A stretch of 64,000 bases of DNA, from contig NZ_JAYGHH010000006.1 in assembly GCF_034931045.1 (NCBI RefSeq), forward strand, positions 115,062 through 179,061. Direction: 5' to 3'. Shown here one piece after another: positions 9,077 through 16,306 of this stretch (positions within the stretch are counted from its first letter, which is position 1; the number at the start of each line of letters is the position of its first letter). Position numbers and translations under genes: made by a program. This DNA is from Nodularia sp034931045. GTDB taxonomy: Bacteria; Cyanobacteriota; Cyanobacteriia; Cyanobacteriales; Nostocaceae. The notes below the pieces were generated by a model. It had not been told where the DNA came from and did not search any database. It worked only from the letters and a program-made list of their open reading frames with translations.

Positions 9077-9331
9077 TCAATTTATCAGAATATACCGAGT
9101 TAAAATACTCATCACTTCACCGGGATTTGGGGTAGGTAATAGAGGACTCCATTCATTAACTTGGGCAAAACCAAGCTTGTACAAACTGAGAATTGTGTTG
9201 TTTACTCCTGTTTTAGAACCCAATATCACCACCTTTACAGATTCTCTGCTTGGTATGGTTTCGGTAGATACGCTAGAGGAAACAGACGGGGTGAGAGTTT
9301 CAAAGGCTTCTGCCAAAAAGCTTGTAGTCAT
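9077..9331 (-). CDS. Small conserved-looking protein of unknown function
   Basis: An 84-residue protein. The first 30 residues are rich in Ser and Thr and look variable. The rest (KVVILGSKTGVNNTILSLY, then LGFAQVNEWSPLLPTPNPG) looks like a compact conserved domain of the kind I associate with small cyanobacterial hypothetical proteins. No enzymatic motif is visible. It is divergent from the XRE regulator gene, and both share the region with the duplicated palindrome, so its expression is probably controlled by that regulator. It lies in the cassette that splits dndC from dndD. Function unknown. Confidence 0.65.
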   Translation of the reverse strand: MTTSFLAEAFETLTPSVSSSVSTETIPSRESVKVVILGSKTGVNNTILSLYKLGFAQVNEWSPLLPTPNPGEVMSILTRYILIN

Positions 9332-9362
9332 TGCAATTAAGATGTTTGTTGTTAAGAAGATA

Positions 9363-9415
9363 TGTTACCTATGGGTAACAATCCTATCTTACACCTTTAG
9401 TTACCTATGGGTAAC
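9363..9415. promoter_or_regulatory. Duplicated palindromic operator in a divergent promoter region
   Basis: Two identical 16-bp palindromes, GTTACCTATGGGTAAC, lie at 9365-9380 and 9400-9415, with start points 35 bp apart. They sit between the divergent starts of the 84-residue protein and the XRE regulator, about 35 bp from each ATG. A TATCTT box at 9385-9390 between them could be a -10 element. This layout is typical of repressor operators; autoregulation by the neighbouring XRE protein is inferred. Confidence 0.75.
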
Positions 9416-9452
9416 ATTTACTCTGTTATGAGCTTTTGACACAATCAAAGGC

Positions 9453-9686
9453 ATGGGAAAAGCAGGTAAAGCACTGAAACTGGTGTTAGAAGTTCATGGC
9501 ATCAGCCAAAATAAGTTAGCAGTGACGATGGGAACAGGACGGCCAAATGTTCATCGTTGGGTAAACGAGATTAGAGATCCTGTGGCGGATACGCTGCTGG
9601 AAATTCGTGATGCGCTCAAAAAAATCAGTCCGGCGGCGGCGGAGGAGTTTATCAGGCTGTATTTGGAAAATTCCTCTGAGGATGAG
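9453..9686 (+). CDS. XRE-family helix-turn-helix regulator (3' end in assembly gap)
   Basis: At least 78 residues are visible before the N run. A Cro/C1-type helix-turn-helix spans about residues 12-55 (GISQNKLAVTMGTGRPNVHRW is its core), followed by an acidic C-terminus (EFIRLYLENSSEDE). The protein is probably nearly complete here, since such regulators are often about 80-110 residues. It faces away from the 84-residue protein gene across the duplicated palindrome, which suggests it is an autoregulated repressor of both. Whether it also controls dnd genes is unknown. Confidence 0.85.
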
Positions 9687-9866
9687 NNNNNNNNNNNNNN
9701 NNNNNNNNNNNNNNNNNNNNNNNNNNNNNNNNNNNNNNNNNNNNNNNNNNNNNNNNNNNNNNNNNNNNNNNNNNNNNNNNNNNNNNNNNNNNNNNNNNNN
9801 NNNNNNNNNNNNNNNNNNNNNNNNNNNNNNNNNNNNNNNNNNNNNNNNNNNNNNNNNNNNNNNNNN
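9687..9866. other. Assembly gap (180 N)
   Basis: It hides the 3' ends of two convergent genes, the XRE regulator and the Y1 transposase. Repeats around transposase ends are a likely cause. The true length is unknown. Confidence 0.97.
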
Positions 9867-10272
9867 CGGTAAGTTCCCATAAAGGAATTATTGATTTTTG
9901 ACTATGGTGTATGCCTTGGTTTCTAATATAGTTAGCTACGTTGTCAATAGCATCATGACTAACTGTAAATGCTCCATAACTACCTTGCCATTTAAAAAAT
10001 TCATCTGGCTTAACTTCATGAGTAATAAAATGAGAAGAACTACCTTTAATTTGTTTAATCACTTCAGATACACTAACAGTTGCTGGAAAACCTGTTAAAA
10101 GATGAACATGATCTTCAACACCACCGATGGCAATAACCGTACATTTTAATCGTTCACATTCTCGAACAATTGCCGCATAAACTAATTGTTGAACATCAGG
10201 TGTAATTAACGGTAATCTATCCCATGTAGCCCAAACATAATGTAAATACAATTGCGTAAAATTTGCTCTCAT
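9867..10272 (-). CDS. REP-associated Y1 (HUH) transposase, RAYT/IS200-like (3' end in gap)
   Basis: About 135 residues of a Y1 transposase are visible. The HUH metal-binding motif is HVHLL near residue 55, and the catalytic tyrosine is in NYIRNQGIHH near residue 112. These proteins cut and join single-stranded DNA. The gene is flanked at its 5' side by two REP-like palindromes, as expected for a RAYT (a domesticated, single-copy relative of IS200 TnpA). It lies between dndC and dndD, on their strand, and so splits the usual dndCDE order. The C-terminus is lost in the N run. Confidence 0.88.
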
Positions 10273-10280
10273 TTCTCCCT

Positions 10281-10386
10281 AACCCGCGTAGGCGGGTATT
10301 TGGTAATAAATACTGTTTATTTCCTGTTTATTTCTCTTTAACCCGCGCAGGCGGGTTTCGTTTGTGTAGCCGCGAATTCCATTCGC
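10281..10386. repeat. REP-like palindromes beside the RAYT gene
   Basis: Two near-identical GC-rich palindromes (ACCCGCGTAGGCGGGT at 10282-10297 and AACCCGCGCAGGCGGGTT at 10340-10357) are 58 bp apart. A third small palindrome, GCGAATTCCATTCGC, follows at 10372-10386 with a GTGTAGCC lead-in. Paired palindromes next to a RAYT are the expected substrates of that enzyme. Hairpins here could also attenuate transcription leaving dndC. Confidence 0.85.
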
Positions 10387-10410
10387 CCGGTATTTTATGG
10401 TAAATACTCC

Positions 10411-12009
10411 TTAACTCTTTTTAAACTTCATACTTCCCCAAGTTGGTGGTTTATCCCTTGCGTCGTCGCTTTCATCCACAGCGTCGCCCAAAGTCAACTG
10501 CTTGACCTTTTTCACATCCCCTTGGTCAACGGCTGTTTTTAAATCACGTTTCAAATGAGCATTTTTAATCGCTTCTTCTGGCGAATGGGAACTGGTAACA
10601 AAACATTTCTCTAAACTGTCATATATTCCCACCCGACGACCTTTTTTTCTGTACTGGCGTTCTGTGTCTAACAGCTTAGACATCAGTTCTAAGTGCATAG
10701 CATCATCGCCACAAATTTCTTCTAGTACTTCCCATTCATCGCTACCCAGTAGACTATAGCCAGCACCAGGACGGGGATCTTTGAAAACTTCACCAGTCAC
10801 TTCTTGATAAATCCGGGGTAAACTATCATCAAATTCGTGTCTTTCTTCTAACCAGATACGGCGAATTTCGCTCAGTTCCTCTAGAGTTATGAGAGTAATA
10901 TCGCGCATATTTTCTGGTGCTGTAAGCCGTAATTCTTTTTCAATTGTCAACAACTTTCTTAACCAATCTTCACGCGCTTCTTTAATAAAGGGGCCAGGAA
11001 TCGGTTCAACTGAGACTTCACCATCTAAGTTACGTTCGTACAGTTGGACATCTCCATTTCTCCGTCTAAAATCTCGGCGCTTGCGGTTCTCTTCTACATC
11101 CAATTGTTTGCGAAAATCTAGTAAAGGTTGCATCCACTCTTTGTCTTCATCATTTTGAATCATCGCAGCGAGGGATTTATCTTCACTAACTAATGTACAA
11201 ACCCAACAACCAAAACGCGATCCTCCACAACTGGGAGTAGTGGTATCAACTACTAAAGGACATTCATTATCAGCAGACGCACCTCTATAGATGTTGAATA
11301 AATCTTTATTGCTGTAATTCCAAGGGTTGTCCCATTGCATTAAATAAATCCAAACCTCATCATTGTCCCAATCTTCAATGGGGCTATAAACCAGAGAGTT
11401 AGGTAAATTCATATTAGGACTGAGGTGATCCCGTACCCGATGAACTTCCAGTTTTTTCATTCTGTTAGCCCGTTTTGTACTTTCAGCTTTGCGAGTACCT
11501 AATACCACAATGGCTTCACCACTGCTGCGGATCACATCACGAATAAAGCGATTAGAAGGATTAATTTTCAGCCGTTCTGTACACCAGCGAAATTTTCCTT
11601 TGGGTGCTGGATAACCTTTTCCAATTAAACCCACCCAAAATGTTTCTTTCGCCTCTGGTTGTAATAGATGCGGTTCAAATGGTAATTCTTGGGCTTTAGC
11701 CTCAGATTCCATCTGTTTAAGAGAATTACGTACCCATGCAGCAACTATGGGATTTTCTACCAGGGTATCAGTAGTGATAACATATATTGTCTTCTTTCTT
11801 CGCTCAGGAGGAAGTGCGGCGATCGCATTCCAAACCAGCTGTAAAGTTGCTGTACTGTCCTTACCACCTGAATAACCAATCACCCAGGGTATCTCGTCTA
11901 AACAATACAATTCTTGAATTTCAGTCGTTAGCGCTTGGATATCATCCACTAAATCTGCTACAGTACGCTTTTGCTGACCTTTTTTTTGTGGTTGTTGTGT
12001 TGTAGTCAT
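10411..12009 (-). CDS. dndC: DndC, phosphorothioation PAPS-reductase-like enzyme
   Basis: A 532-residue DndC. The PP-loop SGGKDST at residues 47-53 marks an ATP pyrophosphatase of the PAPS reductase type. Cysteines at about 143, 250, 261, 268 and 271 (the last three in CGGSRFGCWVC) fit the 4Fe-4S cluster expected of DndC. The enzyme is thought to activate the DNA backbone for sulfur transfer from a DndA/IscS desulfurase. No dndA is present in the window. The gene is divergent from the DGQHR gene across 183 bp. REP palindromes and the RAYT follow it before dndD. Confidence 0.95.
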   Translation of the reverse strand: MTTTQQPQKKGQQKRTVADLVDDIQALTTEIQELYCLDEIPWVIGYSGGKDSTATLQLVWNAIAALPPERRKKTIYVITTDTLVENPIVAAWVRNSLKQMESEAKAQELPFEPHLLQPEAKETFWVGLIGKGYPAPKGKFRWCTERLKINPSNRFIRDVIRSSGEAIVVLGTRKAESTKRANRMKKLEVHRVRDHLSPNMNLPNSLVYSPIEDWDNDEVWIYLMQWDNPWNYSNKDLFNIYRGASADNECPLVVDTTTPSCGGSRFGCWVCTLVSEDKSLAAMIQNDEDKEWMQPLLDFRKQLDVEENRKRRDFRRRNGDVQLYERNLDGEVSVEPIPGPFIKEAREDWLRKLLTIEKELRLTAPENMRDITLITLEELSEIRRIWLEERHEFDDSLPRIYQEVTGEVFKDPRPGAGYSLLGSDEWEVLEEICGDDAMHLELMSKLLDTERQYRKKGRRVGIYDSLEKCFVTSSHSPEEAIKNAHLKRDLKTAVDQGDVKKVKQLTLGDAVDESDDARDKPPTWGSMKFKKS

Positions 12010-12192
12010 AATCTCTCTATATTTTTAAATATGGGTGTGACTTCATTTTTACTATCCCAGTGAATAGAATTAGCTGGTATACAGGCAAAATTTATCTAGG
12101 TGGGTGCAAAAATTTTTTAAAAACCTTACTACTCTTACTCAATTTTTAGACAATTAGACTATCCTAACATTATTTAGTTTTTAAAAATTAAT

Positions 12193-13791
12193 ATGAAGAA
12201 AAATGTATCTGATCAAACTGCTGATATCGCTCAAGAGTATCTGGAAAGAGAAAACAAGGATAAACAGGTACTAGCCTTACTGCTAGAGAAGTTCCTGGCG
12301 AAGAAAGACCAGCTTTTAGTCCAAAAAACCGAGATGGGCGGTACTGAGGCTTTTGTTGGTTCTGTTACCTTGGAATGGTTGGCTGGTCGTGTTCATTTCG
12401 CCTCTGGTTTACCCTTGCTTGAGAAAAAGTACAATCCAGAAACTGGTAACATCGAGATTGACGCAGATAGCATTGATGAAATTCAGCAACGTCCCATTGA
12501 CTGGACACGTCAAGCACCCCTAGTACAGTATTTAGCAGCGCGGAAAAATCACAAATTCCCACCTGTATTGGTAGTAATTAATCAACCGTGGGTAGATAAC
12601 CCCAAAGCAGCTGAGTGGAATAGTCAGGGAATAGCCTTAAAATCTACGACTGATTTCACCCCTTTAGATAAAGATGGTAAAGTTGGTCTGCTGAATATTT
12701 CTGAAGATAATGTGACAATTTATGCTTTAGATGGTCAACACCGACTTATGAGTGTACAAGGGTTGATGGAGTTAATCAAAACTCGCAAATTGCAGCGCTA
12801 TAAAAAAGATAAAACTGCTGACGATAACTTTATCACCTTAGATGATTTGAGAGATAAGTACCAAGTAGACCTTGATTACTTGCAAACCTTACCCAAAGAA
12901 AAAATTGGGATTGAATTTATTTGTGCGGTTGCTGCTGGGGAAACTCGCACGGAAGCGAGGCGAAGGGTGAGGTCTATCTTTGTTCATGTTAACTTAATGG
13001 CTGCACCATTGACTAAAGGTCAGTTAGCACAGCTAAATGAGGATGATGGGTTTTCCATTGTGGCGAGAAAAATTGCAGTTACTCATCCGCTTTTGGAACA
13101 ACAACAAGACCGCAATCCTCGTGTTAATTGGAATAGTGGAACAGTGGCATCTAATTCTACTGTTTTAACCACATTGCAAGCTCTCCATGATATGTGTGAG
13201 CGATATTTGGGGCAAAAATTCCCTCATTGGAAACCTTTGGAAAAAGGCTTAATTCCCATGCGTCCAGAGGATGAAGAACTTGAGGAAGGAATTGCGGAAT
13301 TTAGCAATTTATTTGATAATTTAGCCAGCCTTCCCAGTTATAAGCTGTTGGATGAAGAAGACACGCCAGCTTTGCGACGTTTTAGTTTTGAAAAGGATGG
13401 GGGGGAAGGAAATCTGCTTTTCCGTCCTGTTGCTCAAGTGGCTTTAGCGCAAGCTTTGGGAATCTTGGTTTTTCAAAAAGGTTTTACACTAGCAAATGTC
13501 TTTAAGAAGTTGCGGAAATTCGACCAGCAAGGCGGTTTGAGTGGTATGGAGTACCCCCAGTCTTTATGGTATGGCGTTTTGTATGATTCCAATAAAAAGC
13601 GGGTGCAGGTTTCTGGAAGGGAATTAGCAGCCAAGTTACTAATTTATATTCTGGGTGGAGTTCAGGATCAAATGGAACGTGCTGAACTGCGGAAGGCTTT
13701 GGCTGATGCGAGAACTGTAGAAAATAAAACCATTGGTTTTGATGGTAATTTTGTTGAACCCAAGCAAGTAGGACTTCCACCAATCTTATAA
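12193..13791 (+). CDS. DGQHR-domain protein, DndB-like (long paralogue)
   Basis: A 532-residue protein with the signature YALDGQHRLMSV at about residues 177-188 and the linked segment FVHVNLMAAPLTKGQLAQL further on. DndB, the usual DGQHR protein of dnd loci, acts as a transcriptional regulator of dnd genes and affects modification frequency. This copy is longer than the typical DndB. It is transcribed divergently from dndC, an arrangement consistent with a regulator. A second, shorter DGQHR gene follows 95 bp downstream. Which of the two is the functional DndB cannot be decided from the sequence. Confidence 0.85.
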   Translation: MKKNVSDQTADIAQEYLERENKDKQVLALLLEKFLAKKDQLLVQKTEMGGTEAFVGSVTLEWLAGRVHFASGLPLLEKKYNPETGNIEIDADSIDEIQQRPIDWTRQAPLVQYLAARKNHKFPPVLVVINQPWVDNPKAAEWNSQGIALKSTTDFTPLDKDGKVGLLNISEDNVTIYALDGQHRLMSVQGLMELIKTRKLQRYKKDKTADDNFITLDDLRDKYQVDLDYLQTLPKEKIGIEFICAVAAGETRTEARRRVRSIFVHVNLMAAPLTKGQLAQLNEDDGFSIVARKIAVTHPLLEQQQDRNPRVNWNSGTVASNSTVLTTLQALHDMCERYLGQKFPHWKPLEKGLIPMRPEDEELEEGIAEFSNLFDNLASLPSYKLLDEEDTPALRRFSFEKDGGEGNLLFRPVAQVALAQALGILVFQKGFTLANVFKKLRKFDQQGGLSGMEYPQSLWYGVLYDSNKKRVQVSGRELAAKLLIYILGGVQDQMERAELRKALADARTVENKTIGFDGNFVEPKQVGLPPIL

Positions 13792-13886
13792 TTTACACAG
13801 TTAGCTAGGCTTTGTTTTGTGGTTATTACGGTGCTATAAGTATAATAAAAGCATATAGCTTAATCTACCACTTTACAGGTATTAGT

Positions 13887-15083
13887 ATGACTGAAATAAG
13901 CCAGGATAGTAACAATCATATTTCGCCAGAAGTTCAAGCTCAATTTAGGAGTTTTATTGAGCCATTCTTTTCACAATATCACCGTGATCGGTGCTATCTT
14001 GGGCTGATTTTTAAACAGGGGAAGCGGGATATGTTGCAAATCAATGTCCCTGCGAGTGATTTTTCTGGTCTTCTCCAAGCTAAACCATCCACTGGTAATG
14101 ACCCTGACTCTGGAAAAAACCGCCCAGAAGTCAAAGGTCACGCTGATGAAATTAAAAAATATATTGTTGAGCGTTCTCGAAAAGAAAAAAAATGGATTGT
14201 CGGAACGTTGACTGCTAACGTCAACCCAGAAGAAATAACAATTATTGAATTGGGTCGAGGAATGTGTGTGGTTGTCATTCCTCGTAAAGTCAAGTTAGAC
14301 ATAACTGATGGACAACATCGTAAACGTGCAATTCACGAATTGATAGAAAGTGCTGATAGCGACTTAATCAGTGATGATGACTTTGCAATTACTTTGGTTT
14401 TAGAGGGTGACTTTCAGCAATGTCAGGCTGATTTCCGCGATATGGCTCAAACAAGACAACTAGATAAATCATTGTTATTATCATTTGGTGAATTCTCTGG
14501 TCGAGTGGGAATTACAAAAGAATTGATTAAAAGAGTCCCAATGTTTCAGGGTAAGACAGAGAAAATTAAATCAAGTCCTTCAACTAAACAGAGGCTGATT
14601 TATACAACTAATTTTATCGCTAGGTTTGTAAGTTGTGTTTTTACTAATGATCCCAGTAATCAGCTTAGAGAGTTTGATGTTTATGAAGAATCTGATGCTT
14701 TGGTTATTTGTCTAAATCAATTTTTCTCGGAATGCAGCAATACTGAATATATTTCTGATACAAGTGTTGATGACTTAACAGAAAATGAAGTAGCTGCATT
14801 TAAAGAAGACTGTATTTTAGGTGTAAGTGTTGGGTTAGAGGTTTTAGGGCGTTTACTACACTGTACATACGCTCCAGAAAGCCAATATTTTAATCAAGAA
14901 AAAATATCACAACTAGCAGAGATAGATTGGTCAAGGGAAAACCCACTTTGGCAGGATAATGTAGTTAGAATAGATCCTAATCCTAAAAATCCAGATAAGC
15001 CTTATAAACTATCTACGACTGCAACTGCTGTAACGGATGCAGTCAGAAAGGTAAAAATCCAATTGGGATGGATATATAATTAA
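13887..15083 (+). CDS. dndB: DGQHR-domain protein, DndB-like (short paralogue)
   Basis: A 398-residue protein from the ATG chosen here, with DGQHRKRAIHEL from about residue 141. Its length is nearer that of classical DndB. An upstream in-frame start at 13812 would add 25 residues of poor quality. The companion motif (DMAQTRQLDKSLLLSFGE) holds the position of the PAPLTKGQ segment in the longer paralogue but differs in sequence. It is probably co-transcribed with the longer gene, and ends 23 bp before the convergent phosphorothioation-associated gene. A regulatory or site-recognition role is inferred from the DndB family. Confidence 0.8.
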   Translation: MTEISQDSNNHISPEVQAQFRSFIEPFFSQYHRDRCYLGLIFKQGKRDMLQINVPASDFSGLLQAKPSTGNDPDSGKNRPEVKGHADEIKKYIVERSRKEKKWIVGTLTANVNPEEITIIELGRGMCVVVIPRKVKLDITDGQHRKRAIHELIESADSDLISDDDFAITLVLEGDFQQCQADFRDMAQTRQLDKSLLLSFGEFSGRVGITKELIKRVPMFQGKTEKIKSSPSTKQRLIYTTNFIARFVSCVFTNDPSNQLREFDVYEESDALVICLNQFFSECSNTEYISDTSVDDLTENEVAAFKEDCILGVSVGLEVLGRLLHCTYAPESQYFNQEKISQLAEIDWSRENPLWQDNVVRIDPNPKNPDKPYKLSTTATAVTDAVRKVKIQLGWIYN

Positions 15084-15106
15084 TTGAATTTGAGTATCAT
15101 CTACAA

Positions 15107-15580
15107 TCAAGAAAGGAATTTTGTTAAATCAAATTCCTCTTCTTGTTCATCATGGCTAGTTCTTTCATAACTTAAAAATAATAAAATTCGCTCCGAATAA
15201 TCTACTGCTCCATGCAATTCCTTTTGTAATATTTCCAGTCCGCCATTAGCATATTCCTCAAACGTCTGATTACGTTGTCTTTCATATTCTTCCTCATGGG
15301 GAGATAATATTTTAATATCTTGAGTTTCCGCAACTCCCAATAATTTAATTACTACATCATTTCCCACCGAGGCGAAATATTCTAACCTTATGGGCGAAGG
15401 TTCTCGTTTAGAAATTTCTCCTAAAGTTACTCGCTTTTTATGCTTTGCACCCAAAGCTGCTGCAAACACAATCACATCAGCAAAAGTTTGGAAAGGTCCC
15501 GTTCCCCCATCTGAAGTTGTTAAATCCTTAACTAATTGAGCCTTATCTTTAGCAACCCTGATTCTACCAGTTTCCGCCAT
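15107..15580 (-). CDS. DNA phosphorothioation-associated protein 4
   Basis: A 157-residue protein: a positively charged start (GRIRVAKDKAQLVKDL), a conserved-looking FQTFADVIVFAAALGAKHKKR segment, EPSPIRLEYFAS, and an acidic glutamate-rich end (HDEQEEEFDLTKFL). I recognise this as a family regularly linked to dnd loci, whose function is not known to me. It is convergent with the short DGQHR gene with only 23 bp between them. It belongs to the Dnd island by family and location, but it is not on the dndCDE transcript. Confidence 0.78.
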   Translation of the reverse strand: MAETGRIRVAKDKAQLVKDLTTSDGGTGPFQTFADVIVFAAALGAKHKKRVTLGEISKREPSPIRLEYFASVGNDVVIKLLGVAETQDIKILSPHEEEYERQRNQTFEEYANGGLEILQKELHGAVDYSERILLFLSYERTSHDEQEEEFDLTKFLS

Positions 15581-15638
15581 GATAATGATATCTATATTGT
15601 GACTATTTTAACCGAATATTAGAAGCGATCGCTTATTC

Positions 15639-16238
15639 CTATTTCCTCTCTGTGTCCTCTGCGCCTCTGTGGTTCGTCAACTCCACATCCTCATAAACCA
15701 GAGAGAGAGGAAAGCGAAAATCAACACTACTTAAATGAACCTCATCCCCCTCAGCGTAAGGATGTAACTCCCATAAACCCCTGTCATTCAATCGAAAACA
15801 ATCCAAACTCATTTTTTGAGCATCAATTAGCACATACTCTTGTAAAGTTGATATCCGGCGATACTGCGTAAACTTACCCCCTCTATCGTAAGCTTCCGTA
15901 CCAGGAGAAAGAACCTCAACAATCAGACAAGGATACTGAATAAACTTAATAGCTTTTTTATCCCTGGGATGACAACTGACAACAACATCTGGATAGTGAA
16001 ATGGACCATTTTGCGATACACCTACTTTTGCATCTGCAATATTTACACGACATCCTCCCCCGCGTAAGTGTCCTTTTAACGCCGAAGCCAAGTTGAAAGC
16101 TATATCATTATGAGGAATAGTCCCCCCAGTCATGGCGAAAACTTCACCATTGATATATTCATGCTTAACCTCCTGCGTCTCCTCCCATTCCAAATACTCC
16201 TGGGGAGACATATAACCTCCTTCTCGACTCGCAATCAT
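15639..16238 (-). CDS. Uma2-family putative endonuclease (DUF820)
   Basis: A 199-residue protein of the Uma2/DUF820 family, a PD-(D/E)xK-fold group hugely expanded in cyanobacteria. The start MSPQEYLEWEE, the KHEYINGEVFAMTGGT loop, the acidic PDVVVSCHPRD region and the CLIVEVLSPGTEAYDRGGKFTQYR segment are typical; the E-V-L-S motif holds the putative catalytic residues. The C-terminal residues TNHRGAEDTERK are encoded by a dispersed non-coding repeat, so the original end was probably changed. Its biological role is unknown; presence within a defence island is suggestive but these genes occur everywhere. Confidence 0.85.
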   Translation of the reverse strand: MIASREGGYMSPQEYLEWEETQEVKHEYINGEVFAMTGGTIPHNDIAFNLASALKGHLRGGGCRVNIADAKVGVSQNGPFHYPDVVVSCHPRDKKAIKFIQYPCLIVEVLSPGTEAYDRGGKFTQYRRISTLQEYVLIDAQKMSLDCFRLNDRGLWELHPYAEGDEVHLSSVDFRFPLSLVYEDVELTNHRGAEDTERK

Positions 16239-16306
16239 AACCCTACCTCAAAAACAACCACCCATCTTAACTTTACCTCTTCTCTCCGCGCCTCTGCGTG
16301 AGAAAT

